From: JBDIAG01 sp047974565
GTDB taxonomy: Bacteria > Actinomycetota > Actinomycetes > Actinomycetales > CAWJMD01
NCBI GenBank assembly: GCA_047974565.1
Contig: JBKECN010000105.1
Span: 40,927-104,926, forward strand
Direction: 5' to 3'
Length of the DNA stretch: 64,000 nucleotides
Position numbers and translations under genes: made by a program
Shown here: piece after piece, positions 52,063 through 60,602 of the stretch
Layout of the letters: the number at the start of each line of letters is the position of its first letter
How positions within the stretch are numbered: position 1 is the first letter of the stretch
Notes under the pieces: model-generated
The model's database searches: none
What the model was told of the DNA's origin: nothing
What the model saw: the letters and a program-made list of their open reading frames with translations, nothing else

Positions 52063-53544
52063 CTATCGGGATGATTCGGGCTGCTCGGCCCACCAGGCGA
52101 GCAGTTCGGCCTCCGCCCGCTCCCGGGTCAGCGGCCCGTGTTCCATCCGCAGATCGAGGAGGTGCTGGTAGGCCCGGCCCACCACCCGTCCCGGGGGAAT
52201 GCCGAGTACCGCCATGATCTCGGTGCCGTCGAGGTCGGGGCGGATGGCGGCCAGCTCCTCGCGATCCTTCAGCTCGCTGATCCGATGCTCGAGGTCGTCG
52301 TAGGCGGCGGCCAGACGCTCGGCCTTGCGCCGGTTGCGGGTGGTGCAGTCGGCGCGGGTGAGCAGATGTAGACGCGGCAGCAGGGGGCCGGCGTCGGTGA
52401 CATACCGCCGCACCGCGGAGTCCGTCCAGCCCGACGCCCCCGGGCGGGAGTCCGCGTAGCCGTGGAAGCGCAGGTGCAGTTCGACGAGCCGGGCCACCTC
52501 GGCGGTGGTCTCCTTGTCGAACCGCAGCGCCTTCATCCGCTTGGCGGTGAGCTTGGCACCCACCACCTCGTGGTGATGGAAGGAGACTCCGCCGCCGGAT
52601 TCGAACCGTCGGGTCGCCGGCTTGCCGATGTCATGGAGCAGGGCGGCAAGTCGCAACACCAGGTCGGGCACGGCGATCCCGTCGGCGCGCAGCCGCGGCT
52701 CGAGTGCGATGGCCTGATCGAGGACGGTGAGAGTGTGCTCGTAGACGTCCTTGTGCCGGTGATGTTCGTCGATAGTGAGCTTGAGTGCGGGCAGTTCGGG
52801 TAGCACCTGCTCACACAGACCTGTCTCCACCAGCACCCGCAGCCCCTCGCGCGGGTGGGCGCCCAGGACGAGCTTGGTGAGTTCGGCCCGAACGCGCTCG
52901 GCGGAGACGATCTCCAGGCGGCCAGCCAGTTCGCGCACGGCCGCTCGGGTGCCGGGTTCGACGTCGAAGCCGAGCTGGGAGACGAACCGCGCCACCCGCA
53001 TCATCCGCAGCGGGTCGTCCCCGAAGGAGACCCGGGGTTCGATGGGCGTGCGCAGCAGACCACCGGCCAGGTCGGCCAGGCCGTCGAACGGGTCGACGAA
53101 GGTGAGTTCCGGAAGACGGACGGCCATCGCGTTGACCGTCAGGTCACGCCGGGCCAGGTCGCCCTCGAGGTCGTCGCCGAAGGCCACCACGGGTTTGCGC
53201 GTCTGGCCGTCGTAACTGTCCGCCCGGTAGGTGGTGATCTCGATCGTGTAGGGACCTTTGCGGCACCCGATCGTGCCGAACTCGCGCCCGATCTCCCAGT
53301 GCGTGTCTGCCCAGCCGTCGATGAGCTCCAGGGTCAGTTCCGGGCGGGCGCTCGTGGTCAGGTCGAGGTCGGTCAGGTCGTCATTGAGCCGGCCGAGCAG
53401 GGCATCACGTACCGGCCCGCCCACCAGGGCGAGTTCCTGACCGGCCGCGGCGAAGCGGGCGGACAGCGGCTCGAGCACCGGGGCGAAGGACACCAGCGTG
53501 GCGGCGGCCCGCTGCTGCAACTGCTGCACAGACGTTCGTGACAC
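52063..53544 (-). CDS. cca: CCA-adding tRNA nucleotidyltransferase (with HD domain)
   Basis: 493 residues. It completes or repairs the 3' CCA of tRNAs. The nucleotidyltransferase head is LVGGPVRDALLGRLNDDLTDLDLTT (part) near residue 40, followed by RRDLTVNAMA (about 132) and the neck FGDDPLRMMRVARF. An HD-type phosphohydrolase motif HDIGKPATRRFE lies near residue 308. Length and layout match the actinobacterial class II enzyme (PcnA, Rv3907c). It closes the conserved oriC-proximal block. Confidence 0.94.
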   Translation of the reverse strand: MSRTSVQQLQQRAAATLVSFAPVLEPLSARFAAAGQELALVGGPVRDALLGRLNDDLTDLDLTTSARPELTLELIDGWADTHWEIGREFGTIGCRKGPYTIEITTYRADSYDGQTRKPVVAFGDDLEGDLARRDLTVNAMAVRLPELTFVDPFDGLADLAGGLLRTPIEPRVSFGDDPLRMMRVARFVSQLGFDVEPGTRAAVRELAGRLEIVSAERVRAELTKLVLGAHPREGLRVLVETGLCEQVLPELPALKLTIDEHHRHKDVYEHTLTVLDQAIALEPRLRADGIAVPDLVLRLAALLHDIGKPATRRFESGGGVSFHHHEVVGAKLTAKRMKALRFDKETTAEVARLVELHLRFHGYADSRPGASGWTDSAVRRYVTDAGPLLPRLHLLTRADCTTRNRRKAERLAAAYDDLEHRISELKDREELAAIRPDLDGTEIMAVLGIPPGRVVGRAYQHLLDLRMEHGPLTRERAEAELLAWWAEQPESSR

Positions 53545-53689
53545 GAGGTATCAGGGTGCCAGATCTCGGCCCCCACTGCTGCCGGATACCGCTCGATGGA
53601 GGTTGACCTGCGTCACGGGCAGCCGGCACGACCGGTGAAGTAGGGGGGAGTAGGCCGACTTCGCCGATGGCCAGGTCGGCTGGCGTGGA

Positions 53690-54667
53690 TCACTGGGGGT
53701 AGGCGTCTGCGGCCAGTTGTCTGGCCTGCCAGGCGCTGGCCACCATCTCGCGCAGGTCGTGCCGCATCGTCCAGCCGAGATCCCGGGCCGCCAGCTCTCC
53801 GGTGGCCACGATCCGCGCCGGATCTCCGGCCCGCCGGGCTCGCACCGTCGGCGTGAAGTCGATCCCGGTGACCTGGGCGATGGTGGTCATGATCTGGCGA
53901 ACCGAGATCCCGTCCCCGCTGCCGAGGTTGTACACCCGTTCCACCGGCTCGCCGGCCAGCATCCGCCGGGCGGCCGCCACGTGCGCGTCGGCGAGGTCCT
54001 GGACGTGGATGTAGTCGCGCACGCAGGTGCCGTCCGGGGTGTCGTAGTCGTCGCCATTGATCGCCGGGGTCTCACCGCGAAAGAGCAGGTCGAAGACGAT
54101 TGGGAAGAGGTTGTGCGGGCTCACGTCGAAGAGCTCGGGCGAGCCGGAGCCGACGACGTTGAAGTAGCGCAGGGAGGTGTGCACCAGGCCGTGCGCGATG
54201 CCCGCGTCGCGTAGCAGCCACTCCCCGATGAGCTTGCTCTCCCCGTAGGGGGACTCCGGGTGGGTGGGGGTCTGCTCGGTGACCAGATCCACGTCCGGGG
54301 TGCCGAAGGTGGCCGCCGAGGACGAGAACACCACCCGGTTCACGCCGGCCTTGAGCATCTCGTCCAACAGGACGACGGTGGCCTGGACGTTCTGTTCGTA
54401 GCAGTGCAATGGCCGCTGCACCGACACCCCGGCGTACTTGAAGCCGGCGATGTGCACGACCCCGTCGATCTCATGCTCGGCGAGGGTGGCGGCCACCGCC
54501 TCACGGTTGAGCAGGGTGGCGTTGACGAAAGGGACGCCTTCGGGGACGAACTGCCGCAGGCCGGTCGAAAGGTCGTCGAGAACCACCGGATCCAGCCCTG
54601 CGTGCTGCAGGCTCGCTACCACGTGCGATCCGATGTAGCCGGCTCCGCCGGTCACCAGCCAGGCCAT
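53690..54667 (-). CDS. galE: UDP-glucose 4-epimerase
   Basis: 325 residues. It interconverts UDP-glucose and UDP-galactose. The extended SDR motif TGGAGYIGSH begins at residue 6, SSSAATFG is near 120, and YGESK (about 147) holds the catalytic Tyr/Lys. VYNLGSGDGISVRQ is near the C-terminus. The ATG at 54667 follows GGAGGG by 3 nt; upstream codons of the frame are not conserved in character. It is divergent from the DUF488 gene across 275 bp with no other gene. Confidence 0.93.
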   Translation of the reverse strand: MAWLVTGGAGYIGSHVVASLQHAGLDPVVLDDLSTGLRQFVPEGVPFVNATLLNREAVAATLAEHEIDGVVHIAGFKYAGVSVQRPLHCYEQNVQATVVLLDEMLKAGVNRVVFSSSAATFGTPDVDLVTEQTPTHPESPYGESKLIGEWLLRDAGIAHGLVHTSLRYFNVVGSGSPELFDVSPHNLFPIVFDLLFRGETPAINGDDYDTPDGTCVRDYIHVQDLADAHVAAARRMLAGEPVERVYNLGSGDGISVRQIMTTIAQVTGIDFTPTVRARRAGDPARIVATGELAARDLGWTMRHDLREMVASAWQARQLAADAYPQ

Positions 54668-54942
54668 CAGCCCTCCGATTCGGGTTATGAGTGTGGACTC
54701 CACCCGCAGGTGGCCGACACCGGCGCCGTGAGGGGCTGCCAGGACGCCGACCAGCATAGGCCCGGTTTGGCCGAGGTGAGGCTGGGACCGACTTGTCGCC
54801 TCCGATTGGGTGGGTCGTAGTTTGGGTCGTGGCGTGGTGGGCCCCTGGCCAGTGGACTTGGTGGACCGTCGGCCAGTGGGCCGGTGCAGTTGGGCGCCAG
54901 TCATCGCCTGGCGGAGGCTCAAGAGGTAGGGAGGATCAGGGC

Positions 54943-55431
54943 GTGGAACACCGGGTTACGACGATCGGCGTTTATGGCTCGGACCTGTCCGCCTTCCTGG
55001 GCTGCCTGCGAGCGGCGCGGGTGCAGTTGCTGCTCGACGTCCGCCAGCGTCGCGGGGTGCGTGGGTCCGAGTACGCCTGGGCGAACTCGGTGCACCTGCA
55101 GCAGGCGTTGGCCGAGGCGGGCATCGGCTACCAGCACCACCGTGACCTGGCCCCGACGACCCGGTTGCGTGAGTTGCAGTACGCCGAGGACGACCGCCGT
55201 GGGGTGGGCAAGCGTTCCCGGCGGGAGTTGGCCCCGGCCTTCATCCGCGGCTACACCACCGAGATCCTCGACCATGCGGATCTCGGACAGCTGGTGTCGT
55301 CGCTGCCGACTAGTGGCGCCGCAGCCCTGTTCTGTGTGGAACGGGACGCCGCCGCGTGCCATCGCCGGCTGATCGCCGAGCGCTTGGCAGAGCGGTTCGG
55401 GGTGAGCATCGAGCATCTGCGCGCGCAGTGA
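54943..55431 (+). CDS. DUF488 family protein
   Basis: 162 residues. It has the DUF488 hallmarks: TTIGVYGSDLSAFLGCL at the N-terminus, LLLDVRQRRGVRGSEYAW, and the C-terminal LFCVERDAAACHRRLIAERL with the conserved Cys-His pair. The function of the family is unknown. GTG at 54943 with GGGAGGA 8 nt upstream. The sequence encoding the last eight residues is partly duplicated downstream. Confidence 0.85.
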   Translation: MEHRVTTIGVYGSDLSAFLGCLRAARVQLLLDVRQRRGVRGSEYAWANSVHLQQALAEAGIGYQHHRDLAPTTRLRELQYAEDDRRGVGKRSRRELAPAFIRGYTTEILDHADLGQLVSSLPTSGAAALFCVERDAAACHRRLIAERLAERFGVSIEHLRAQ

Positions 55432-55546
55432 CGACGCACTGCCCGAGCGCGTGCGCGTGGCTGCACACGTCGAGCACCTGCGCGCAGTGACGACGAGAAA
55501 GTCCGGCTTGAGGCCGCCAAACCCGGCATCGAGCACCTGCGCGTGG
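55409..55546 (+). repeat. Duplicated 3' end of the DUF488 gene
   Basis: The string TCGAGCAYCTGCGCG and its continuation (CAGTGACGACG) occurs at 55409-55436, again at 55469-55495, and in truncated form at 55529-55546. The first copy spans the DUF488 stop codon. Local duplication is likely. The rest of the gap to 55717 shows no gene. Confidence 0.65.
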
Positions 55547-55716
55547 TGCGGACTCCGATCGCGTGCGCCTGTCCTGACTTGGGGTGTAATCAACTCCGCA
55601 GCACGCACGAGTTTGTGTCCGCTCGTGTGGTGGGAGTTGGGGTCACTCGCCCGGTGTCGCACTCCGGGCTGGCCCGTCGCGAGCCTGTGTCTACTGTTCT
55701 GGTTTGGCTGCGCGCT

Positions 55717-57027
55717 CTACTCGCTCGGTACCGCGACCAGAGACTCACCGCGGGCGCGCCACCCGGTACCGACGGCTAAGGCCAGCATGAACACCGCCAT
55801 CGACGCCCACAGCAGTGGCGCCATCCCAGTGGCGGGCACGGCGAGCACGCACAGGACGGCGGCGGTGACGAACGAGGCGTTGAAGACCATGTCGTACAGC
55901 GAGAAGGCCCGCCCCAGGTACTCCTCGTCCAGGCTGACCTGCACCGTGGTGTCGACGCAGATCTTGATCCCTTGAACGCTCAGGCCCAGCAGCAGGCATC
56001 CCCCCAACAGCACCTCGCGTGACATGGACACCGCGAAGCTCAGGTAGACCAGCACCATGGCGAGCAGACAACTGATCATCCAGCGGGTGATCCCGAGTCG
56101 GCGCACGAGCACCGGGACGAGGACCGCGGCCAGCCCGGCGCCGGCACCGGTGATCGCCCCCGCGGTGGCCACCAGGGCGATGCCCTCGTCCGGGTGATCG
56201 GTGAAGGTGTTGCGGCACAGCAGGATGGTGAGGATGGTGAAGCAGCCGAAACCGATCCGGATGCCGGCGGTCAAGATCATCGACCACCGGGCGGGGGGCC
56301 GACCCCACAGGTGCCGGGCGCCCTGGGCCATCCCCACCGCGAGGTCGACGATCTGGCCGAGCATCGGGGCACGCTGCGGACCGTCGTCGGGTCCGAGTGC
56401 CTGGCGTTGCAGCCGGGAGACCGCCAACCCCGAGCCCAGGTAGGCCGTCAGTGGCACGACCATGCCCACGGCTCCGGCCAGGTGCTCCCCATGCGGGATC
56501 CAGGTGGCGAACAGCCGTCCGGCGGCGAACCCCAGGCCGCCGCCGACCACGGTGGAGATCGTGCCCAGGGTGGGGGTGATGGAGTTCGCCAGCACCAGGC
56601 TTGCCGGGCGCACCACGTGTGGCAGGGCGGCCCCGAGGCCGGCCAGCACGAACCGGTCCACGGACAGGCACACCAGCACGACGAGCAGCACCCAGCCGGC
56701 ATGGGCGTCACCCCAGAGCAGTCCCGCGGTGATCAACACCAGAACTGCCCGCACCGCATTGGCGGCCAACAGCACCTGACGGCGGAACCAGCGGTCCAGC
56801 AGCACTCCGGCGAACGGACCCACGATCGTGTAGGGCAAAAGGCTGGCGGTCAGCGCCCAGGCCACGCCTGCCGGGGTGGTCTCACGCTGCGGGGAGAAGA
56901 AGAACAAACCGGCTAAGCCGACTTGAAAGGCGCCGTCACCGAGCTGGGAGAGAACTCGGGTGGCCAATAGCCGCCGATAGTCGCGGGTGTGGAACAACTC
57001 CCCGGCGCCAGCCCAACCCTCGTTCAC
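55717..57027 (-). CDS. MFS permease
   Basis: About 436 residues from the GTG at 57027, with 12 membrane helices. The N-terminal half includes LSQLGDGAFQVGLAGLFFF and the inter-helix motif FAGVLLDRWFRRQVLL, typical of drug or siderophore exporters of the major facilitator superfamily. The central loop is short. The substrate is unknown. The frame extends upstream as a Pro/Arg-rich shadow. The repeat array lies immediately upstream and could influence its expression. Confidence 0.85.
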   Translation of the reverse strand: MNEGWAGAGELFHTRDYRRLLATRVLSQLGDGAFQVGLAGLFFFSPQRETTPAGVAWALTASLLPYTIVGPFAGVLLDRWFRRQVLLAANAVRAVLVLITAGLLWGDAHAGWVLLVVLVCLSVDRFVLAGLGAALPHVVRPASLVLANSITPTLGTISTVVGGGLGFAAGRLFATWIPHGEHLAGAVGMVVPLTAYLGSGLAVSRLQRQALGPDDGPQRAPMLGQIVDLAVGMAQGARHLWGRPPARWSMILTAGIRIGFGCFTILTILLCRNTFTDHPDEGIALVATAGAITGAGAGLAAVLVPVLVRRLGITRWMISCLLAMVLVYLSFAVSMSREVLLGGCLLLGLSVQGIKICVDTTVQVSLDEEYLGRAFSLYDMVFNASFVTAAVLCVLAVPATGMAPLLWASMAVFMLALAVGTGWRARGESLVAVPSE

Positions 57028-57197
57028 CTGGCCAGCGTAGGTGCGGTTCGATGCCGGGCGCGGGCCCGGGCGCGGGCGCGGGGCTGGGTCAGGCGGAAGT
57101 AGTCGGGTCCGGGGAGCCTGCACGATCCCGACCCATCCCTGGACCGGCCTTGTCTTGGGCGTCGGGTGGTTGTGGCGGGGGCTTGGGGTGCGTTAGG

Positions 57198-57237
57198 GGT
57201 ATGCCGAGGTCGTCGTATGTGCCGACGTTGGCATGCC
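57198..57237. repeat. Hairpin core A
   Basis: Arms GGTATGCC (57198-57205) and GGCATGCC (57230-57237), with inner stem CGTCG/CGACG. Confidence 0.85.
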
Positions 57238-57436
57238 GTTGTTTGCTCGGTCCGTGGTGGCGGCGGGAGTGCTGCCGGATTCGGCCTGCTCTACCGGCGT
57301 GAGGGTCAGGGGTGCCTAGCGGAGTCGCCGCCGCTGGCAGTTCGTTGGCTCGAGCTTTCGGTGGTTTTGGTGCACGTGTGAACCAGCGGTGGCCGTGAGC
57401 CTCAGGTGGTCGTGGCCGAGGGGTGGGTGCGTCACG

Positions 57437-57476
57437 GGTATGCCGAGGTCGTCGTATGTGCCGACGATGGCATGCC
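57437..57476. repeat. Hairpin core B
   Basis: Same arms as core A; the only change is T to A in the internal bulge (CGACGAT). Confidence 0.85.
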
Positions 57477-57631
57477 GTAGTTGGTTGAGGCCGGCGCGGC
57501 TCTGGGCGTGAGCGGCCCTTGGTGCGGTAGAGGCTGGCGGTGCCTCGGTTGGTGGTTGGTCGGTGGTGTCCGAGGGGCCGGCGTGTGCCGCGAGGCTGTA
57601 GTGGTCGTGGTGGTGGGGCGAGGGTGCGCAA

Positions 57632-57671
57632 GGTATGCCGAGGTCGTCGTATGTGCCGACGTTGGCATGCC
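57632..57671. repeat. Hairpin core C
   Basis: Identical to core A over 40 bp, 195 bp after core B. Confidence 0.85.
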
Positions 57672-57826
57672 GCTGTTGGTTGAGGCGGGCTGGGCTCTGG
57701 GCGTGAGCGGGTCCTTGGTGCGGTAGAGGCTGGCGGTGCCTGGGATGGTGGTTGGTCGGTGGTGTCCGAGGGGCCGGCGTGTGCCCTGAGGCTGAAGTGG
57801 TCGTGGTGGTGGGCGGCGGTGTGAAA

Positions 57827-57866
57827 GGTGTGCCGAGGTCGTCGTATGTGCCGACGTTGGCATGCC
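57827..57866. repeat. Hairpin core D
   Basis: Left arm GGTGTGCC. The change still allows a G-U pair with the right arm GGCATGCC. 195 bp after core C. Confidence 0.85.
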
Positions 57867-58081
57867 GTTGATGGTGCCGGTGGCGATGGGGGCCGTGATG
57901 GTGGTACCGGTTCGGCCTATTTGACTGGTGGCGTCGGGTGGCGGGTGTGGCCTCGGGCATCAGCGGTGCTGGTGCCCCAGAGGCTGGCGGTGCCTCGGGG
58001 TAGGGGTTGTCCGTGGTGTCCGAGGGCCGGTGCTTGCTCTGTGGCTGTAGTGGTTTTGGCGGTCGGGGTGGGTGCGTTACG

Positions 58082-58121
58082 GGTATGCCGAGGTCGTCGT
58101 ATGTGCCGACTTTGGAATGCC
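58082..58121. repeat. Hairpin core E (most diverged)
   Basis: Right arm GGAATGCC introduces one mismatch, with CGACTTT in the bulge. The inner stem is weakened at its last pair. Confidence 0.8.
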
Positions 58122-58281
58122 GTTGTCGTTCGCCCGGTAGTCAACCTGGGGTGCCGTCCGGTTCGTCCTGTTTGGCGGAGGCTGTTGGCCTTGAGCTCCC
58201 GCGCCTAGCCCCGTACCCCGGCGCCCGTACCCCAGCGCCGTCGCTGGTGAACTGGCAGCAGATCCGGGCCCCCGGCGGGGG

Positions 58282-59283
58282 TCACCCGACGAGGTCGAGG
58301 GCGATGTCGACGAGCATGTCCTCCTGACCACCGACCAGGCCCCTGCGCCCGGCCTCCAGCAGAAGCGCCCGGGAGTCGACGCCGTAGTTCTGGGCCGCGA
58401 TCTCGGCGTGCCGCAGGAATGAGGAGTACACCCCGGCGTAGCCGAGGGTGAGGGTTTCCCGGTCGACCTGAACTGGACGGTCGCGCAGCGGGCGGACGAT
58501 GTCGTCGGCGGCGTCCTGCAGTTTGAGCAGGTCGCAGCCGTGCTCCCAGCCCATCAGGTCGGCCACCGCGATGAATGGCTCGATCGGGCAGTTGCCTGCT
58601 CCGGCGCCCTGCCCGGCCAGGGAGGCGTCGACCCGGTAGACGCCCTCCTCCACCGCGACGACGGAGTTGGCCACCGACAGGGACAGGTTCTCGTGGGCGT
58701 GAATGCCGATCTGGGTCTGCGGGTCGAGCACGTCGCGGTAGGCGCGGACCCGGGCCCGCACCCCGTCCATGGTCAGCCGCCCACCGGAGTCGGTGACGTA
58801 CACGCAGTGCGCCCCATAGCTCTCCATCAGCTTGGCCTGCTCGGCCAGCTGGGCCGGCTCGGACATGTGGCTCATCATCAGGAAGCCGGACACGTCCATC
58901 CCGATCTCGCGGGCAGTGGCGATGTGCTGAGCCGAGACGTCCGCCTCGGTGCAGTGGGTGGCGATCCGCACCGAACGGACTCCGAGGGAGTAGGCGTGCT
59001 CGAGTTCGGCGATCGTGCCGATGCCCGGCAACAACAATGTGGTGAGCACGGCGGTGCGGGTGTGCTCGGCCGCCGCCTCGATCCACTCCCAGTCGGTGTT
59101 CGAGCCCGGGCCGTAGTTGAGCGAACCTCCGGCCAGGCCGTCGCCGTGAGCGACCTCAATGGCGTCCACGCCGGCCTCTTCGAGAGCGATGACGATGCGG
59201 GCGACGTCTGCGGGATCGATCCGGTGCCGAATGGCGTGCATGCCGTCGCGCAGGGTGACGTCCTGGACGTAGACCTTGGTCAT
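58282..59283 (-). CDS. 4-hydroxy-2-oxovalerate aldolase
   Basis: 333 residues. It cleaves 4-hydroxy-2-oxoacids to pyruvate and an aldehyde, which is channelled to the partner dehydrogenase. VYVQDVTLRDGMHAIRH at the start carries the metal/substrate Arg-Asp pair. IEVAHGDGL, IGIHAHENLSLSVANS (metal-binding His-x-His) and GAGNCPIEPFIAV are characteristic of the DmpG/BphI/HsaF type. The ATG overlaps the stop of the acylating dehydrogenase gene (ATGA). No hydratase or ring-cleavage gene lies nearby. Confidence 0.93.
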   Translation of the reverse strand: MTKVYVQDVTLRDGMHAIRHRIDPADVARIVIALEEAGVDAIEVAHGDGLAGGSLNYGPGSNTDWEWIEAAAEHTRTAVLTTLLLPGIGTIAELEHAYSLGVRSVRIATHCTEADVSAQHIATAREIGMDVSGFLMMSHMSEPAQLAEQAKLMESYGAHCVYVTDSGGRLTMDGVRARVRAYRDVLDPQTQIGIHAHENLSLSVANSVVAVEEGVYRVDASLAGQGAGAGNCPIEPFIAVADLMGWEHGCDLLKLQDAADDIVRPLRDRPVQVDRETLTLGYAGVYSSFLRHAEIAAQNYGVDSRALLLEAGRRGLVGGQEDMLVDIALDLVG

Positions 59284-60314
59284 CGAGGGCTCCCGGTGGT
59301 GATCGGCTCGTCGGCGGTGGTGGTGTCGATCGTGGTGTCGGCCTCGCCGGCGCGGTCGAGACGGGCCTGCTCGGCGAGCCGCTCGCCGGTACGCAGGGCG
59401 GCCGAGGTCATGATGTCGAGGTTGCCGGCGTAGGCGGGCAGGTAGTGCGCGGCGCCCTCGACCTCGAGGAAGACGCTGACCTTGTGGGTAACGGTGAGTT
59501 CGCCCTCGCCCTTGCTCAGCAGGGTGTGCATCGGCTCGCCGGCCGGGATCTCGGTGAACTGCACCTTCTGCTTGAGTCGGTACCCGGGCACGTACTGGCT
59601 GACCGCAGCGATCATCTCCTCGACGGACTCGCGGATGGCGTCCTGCTTGGTGCCGCCGGGGTCGTCGATCAAGGCGAAGACGGTGTCGCGCATGATCACC
59701 GGCGGCTCGGCCGGGTTGAGGATGATGATCGCCTTGCCCTTCCACGCGCCGCCGACCGCTTCGATCGCTGCGGCCGTGGTCTCGGTGAACTCGTCGATGT
59801 TCGCCCGAGTGCCGGGACCGGCCGACTTGGACGCAATCGAGGCGACGATCTCGGCGTAGGGCACCTCGGTGACCCGGGAGATGGCCGCGACCACCGGTAT
59901 GGTGGCCTGCCCGCCGCAGGTGACCATGTTGACGTTCGACTCGCCCAAGTGGGCGTCCAGGTTCACCGGCGGGACGACGTAGGGGCCGATGGCCGCGGGG
60001 GTCAGGTCCACGATGCGCTTGCCGTACTGGGCCAGCACCGAGGCGTTGTGCTTGTGCGCTCCCGCCGAGGTGGCGTCGAAGACGATCCCGATCTCGTCGA
60101 AGTCGTCCATGGCGACCAGGCCCTCGACGCCGTCCGCGGTGGTGGGAACGCCCATCCGTCCGGCCCGGGCGAGGCCGTCGGAGTTGGGATCGATGCCCAC
60201 CATGGCAGCCATCTCCAGGGTGGAGGAGAGCCGCTTGATCTTGATCATCAGATCGGTGCCGATATTGCCCGATCCGATCACGGCCACCTTGACGGGCTGT
60301 GTTGTCCCCGGCAT
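59280..60314 (-). CDS. Acetaldehyde dehydrogenase (acylating)
   Basis: 344 residues. It converts acetaldehyde or propionaldehyde plus CoA and NAD+ to the acyl-CoA. VAVIGSGNIGTDLMIKI is the Rossmann motif. NMVTCGGQATIPVV (about 125-138) contains the catalytic cysteine. NPAEPPVIMRDTVF is a family signature. It is DmpF/BphJ/HsaG-like. I chose the ATG at 60314, with GGAAGGGA 8 nt upstream. Together with the aldolase it forms a bifunctional channelling complex in relatives. Confidence 0.94.
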   Translation of the reverse strand: MPGTTQPVKVAVIGSGNIGTDLMIKIKRLSSTLEMAAMVGIDPNSDGLARAGRMGVPTTADGVEGLVAMDDFDEIGIVFDATSAGAHKHNASVLAQYGKRIVDLTPAAIGPYVVPPVNLDAHLGESNVNMVTCGGQATIPVVAAISRVTEVPYAEIVASIASKSAGPGTRANIDEFTETTAAAIEAVGGAWKGKAIIILNPAEPPVIMRDTVFALIDDPGGTKQDAIRESVEEMIAAVSQYVPGYRLKQKVQFTEIPAGEPMHTLLSKGEGELTVTHKVSVFLEVEGAAHYLPAYAGNLDIMTSAALRTGERLAEQARLDRAGEADTTIDTTTADEPITTGSPR

Positions 60315-60432
60315 TGCGCTGATCCCTTCCGTCGGCTGCCCCGCACGACCAGCCGACGGCGCGGCGTCGCGACAGCACCGCCGGTGAGCGGCCGTCTCAG
60401 AGTGCACCCGTTTCCGGCCGAGGAGGTCACTT

Positions 60433-60451
60433 CGTCCCGCAGAGCGGGACG
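60433..60451. promoter_or_regulatory. Operator 1 upstream of the aldolase operon
   Basis: CGTCCCGC-AGA-GCGGGACG, a perfect dyad with 8-bp arms and a 3-nt centre, 120 bp before the acylating dehydrogenase start. Confidence 0.6.
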
Positions 60452-60462
60452 TCATCCTGGGT

Positions 60463-60481
60463 GCTCCCGCACAGCGGGACG
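60463..60481. promoter_or_regulatory. Operator 2 upstream of the aldolase operon
   Basis: GCTCCCGC-ACA-GCGGGACG, the same dyad with one arm mismatch. The centre is 30 bp from that of operator 1, about three helical turns. A half-site (ACAACGGGAC, 60499-60508) follows at 28 bp. The remainder of the 288-bp gap to LysE has no gene. Confidence 0.55.
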
Positions 60482-60602
60482 TGGTGGTGATTGGGGGCAC
60501 AACGGGACCGAACTGGTTCCGGTGGGTGGGACGAACGGAGGTACCTGGTGGTCCTGGACCATGCGGTCCGAGGCCGGATCGTGGCGTCGATGGGGTGGGC
60601 CC

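Larger units (their letters stand above)
57198..58121. repeat. Array of five hairpin-core repeats (units of 195-255 bp)
   Basis: Five copies of a 40-bp core start at 57198, 57437, 57632, 57827 and 58082. The two middle units are almost identical over their full 195 bp. Outside them only the core and a second block (beginning AGAGGCTGGCGGTGCC, at about 57530, 57725 and 57975) are kept. Each core can fold: outer arms GGTATGCC and GGCATGCC, inner arms CGTCG and CGACG, loop TATGTGC. The 1.25-kb interval 57028-58281 has no other gene. Spacers are too long and too similar for CRISPR. The family is unknown to me. Confidence 0.85.

Noticed and set aside
57316..57960. Repeat protein containing GTYDDLGIP motifs on the minus strand
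   Set aside because: Unit A is out of frame with B-E (239 bp). The frame ends within the array, there is no ribosome site, and the stretches between motifs are His/Pro/Thr-rich as expected from a shadow frame.
57198..58121. CRISPR array
   Set aside because: The intervals between cores are 155-215 bp and partly homologous, not unique 30-40-bp spacers, and no cas gene is present.
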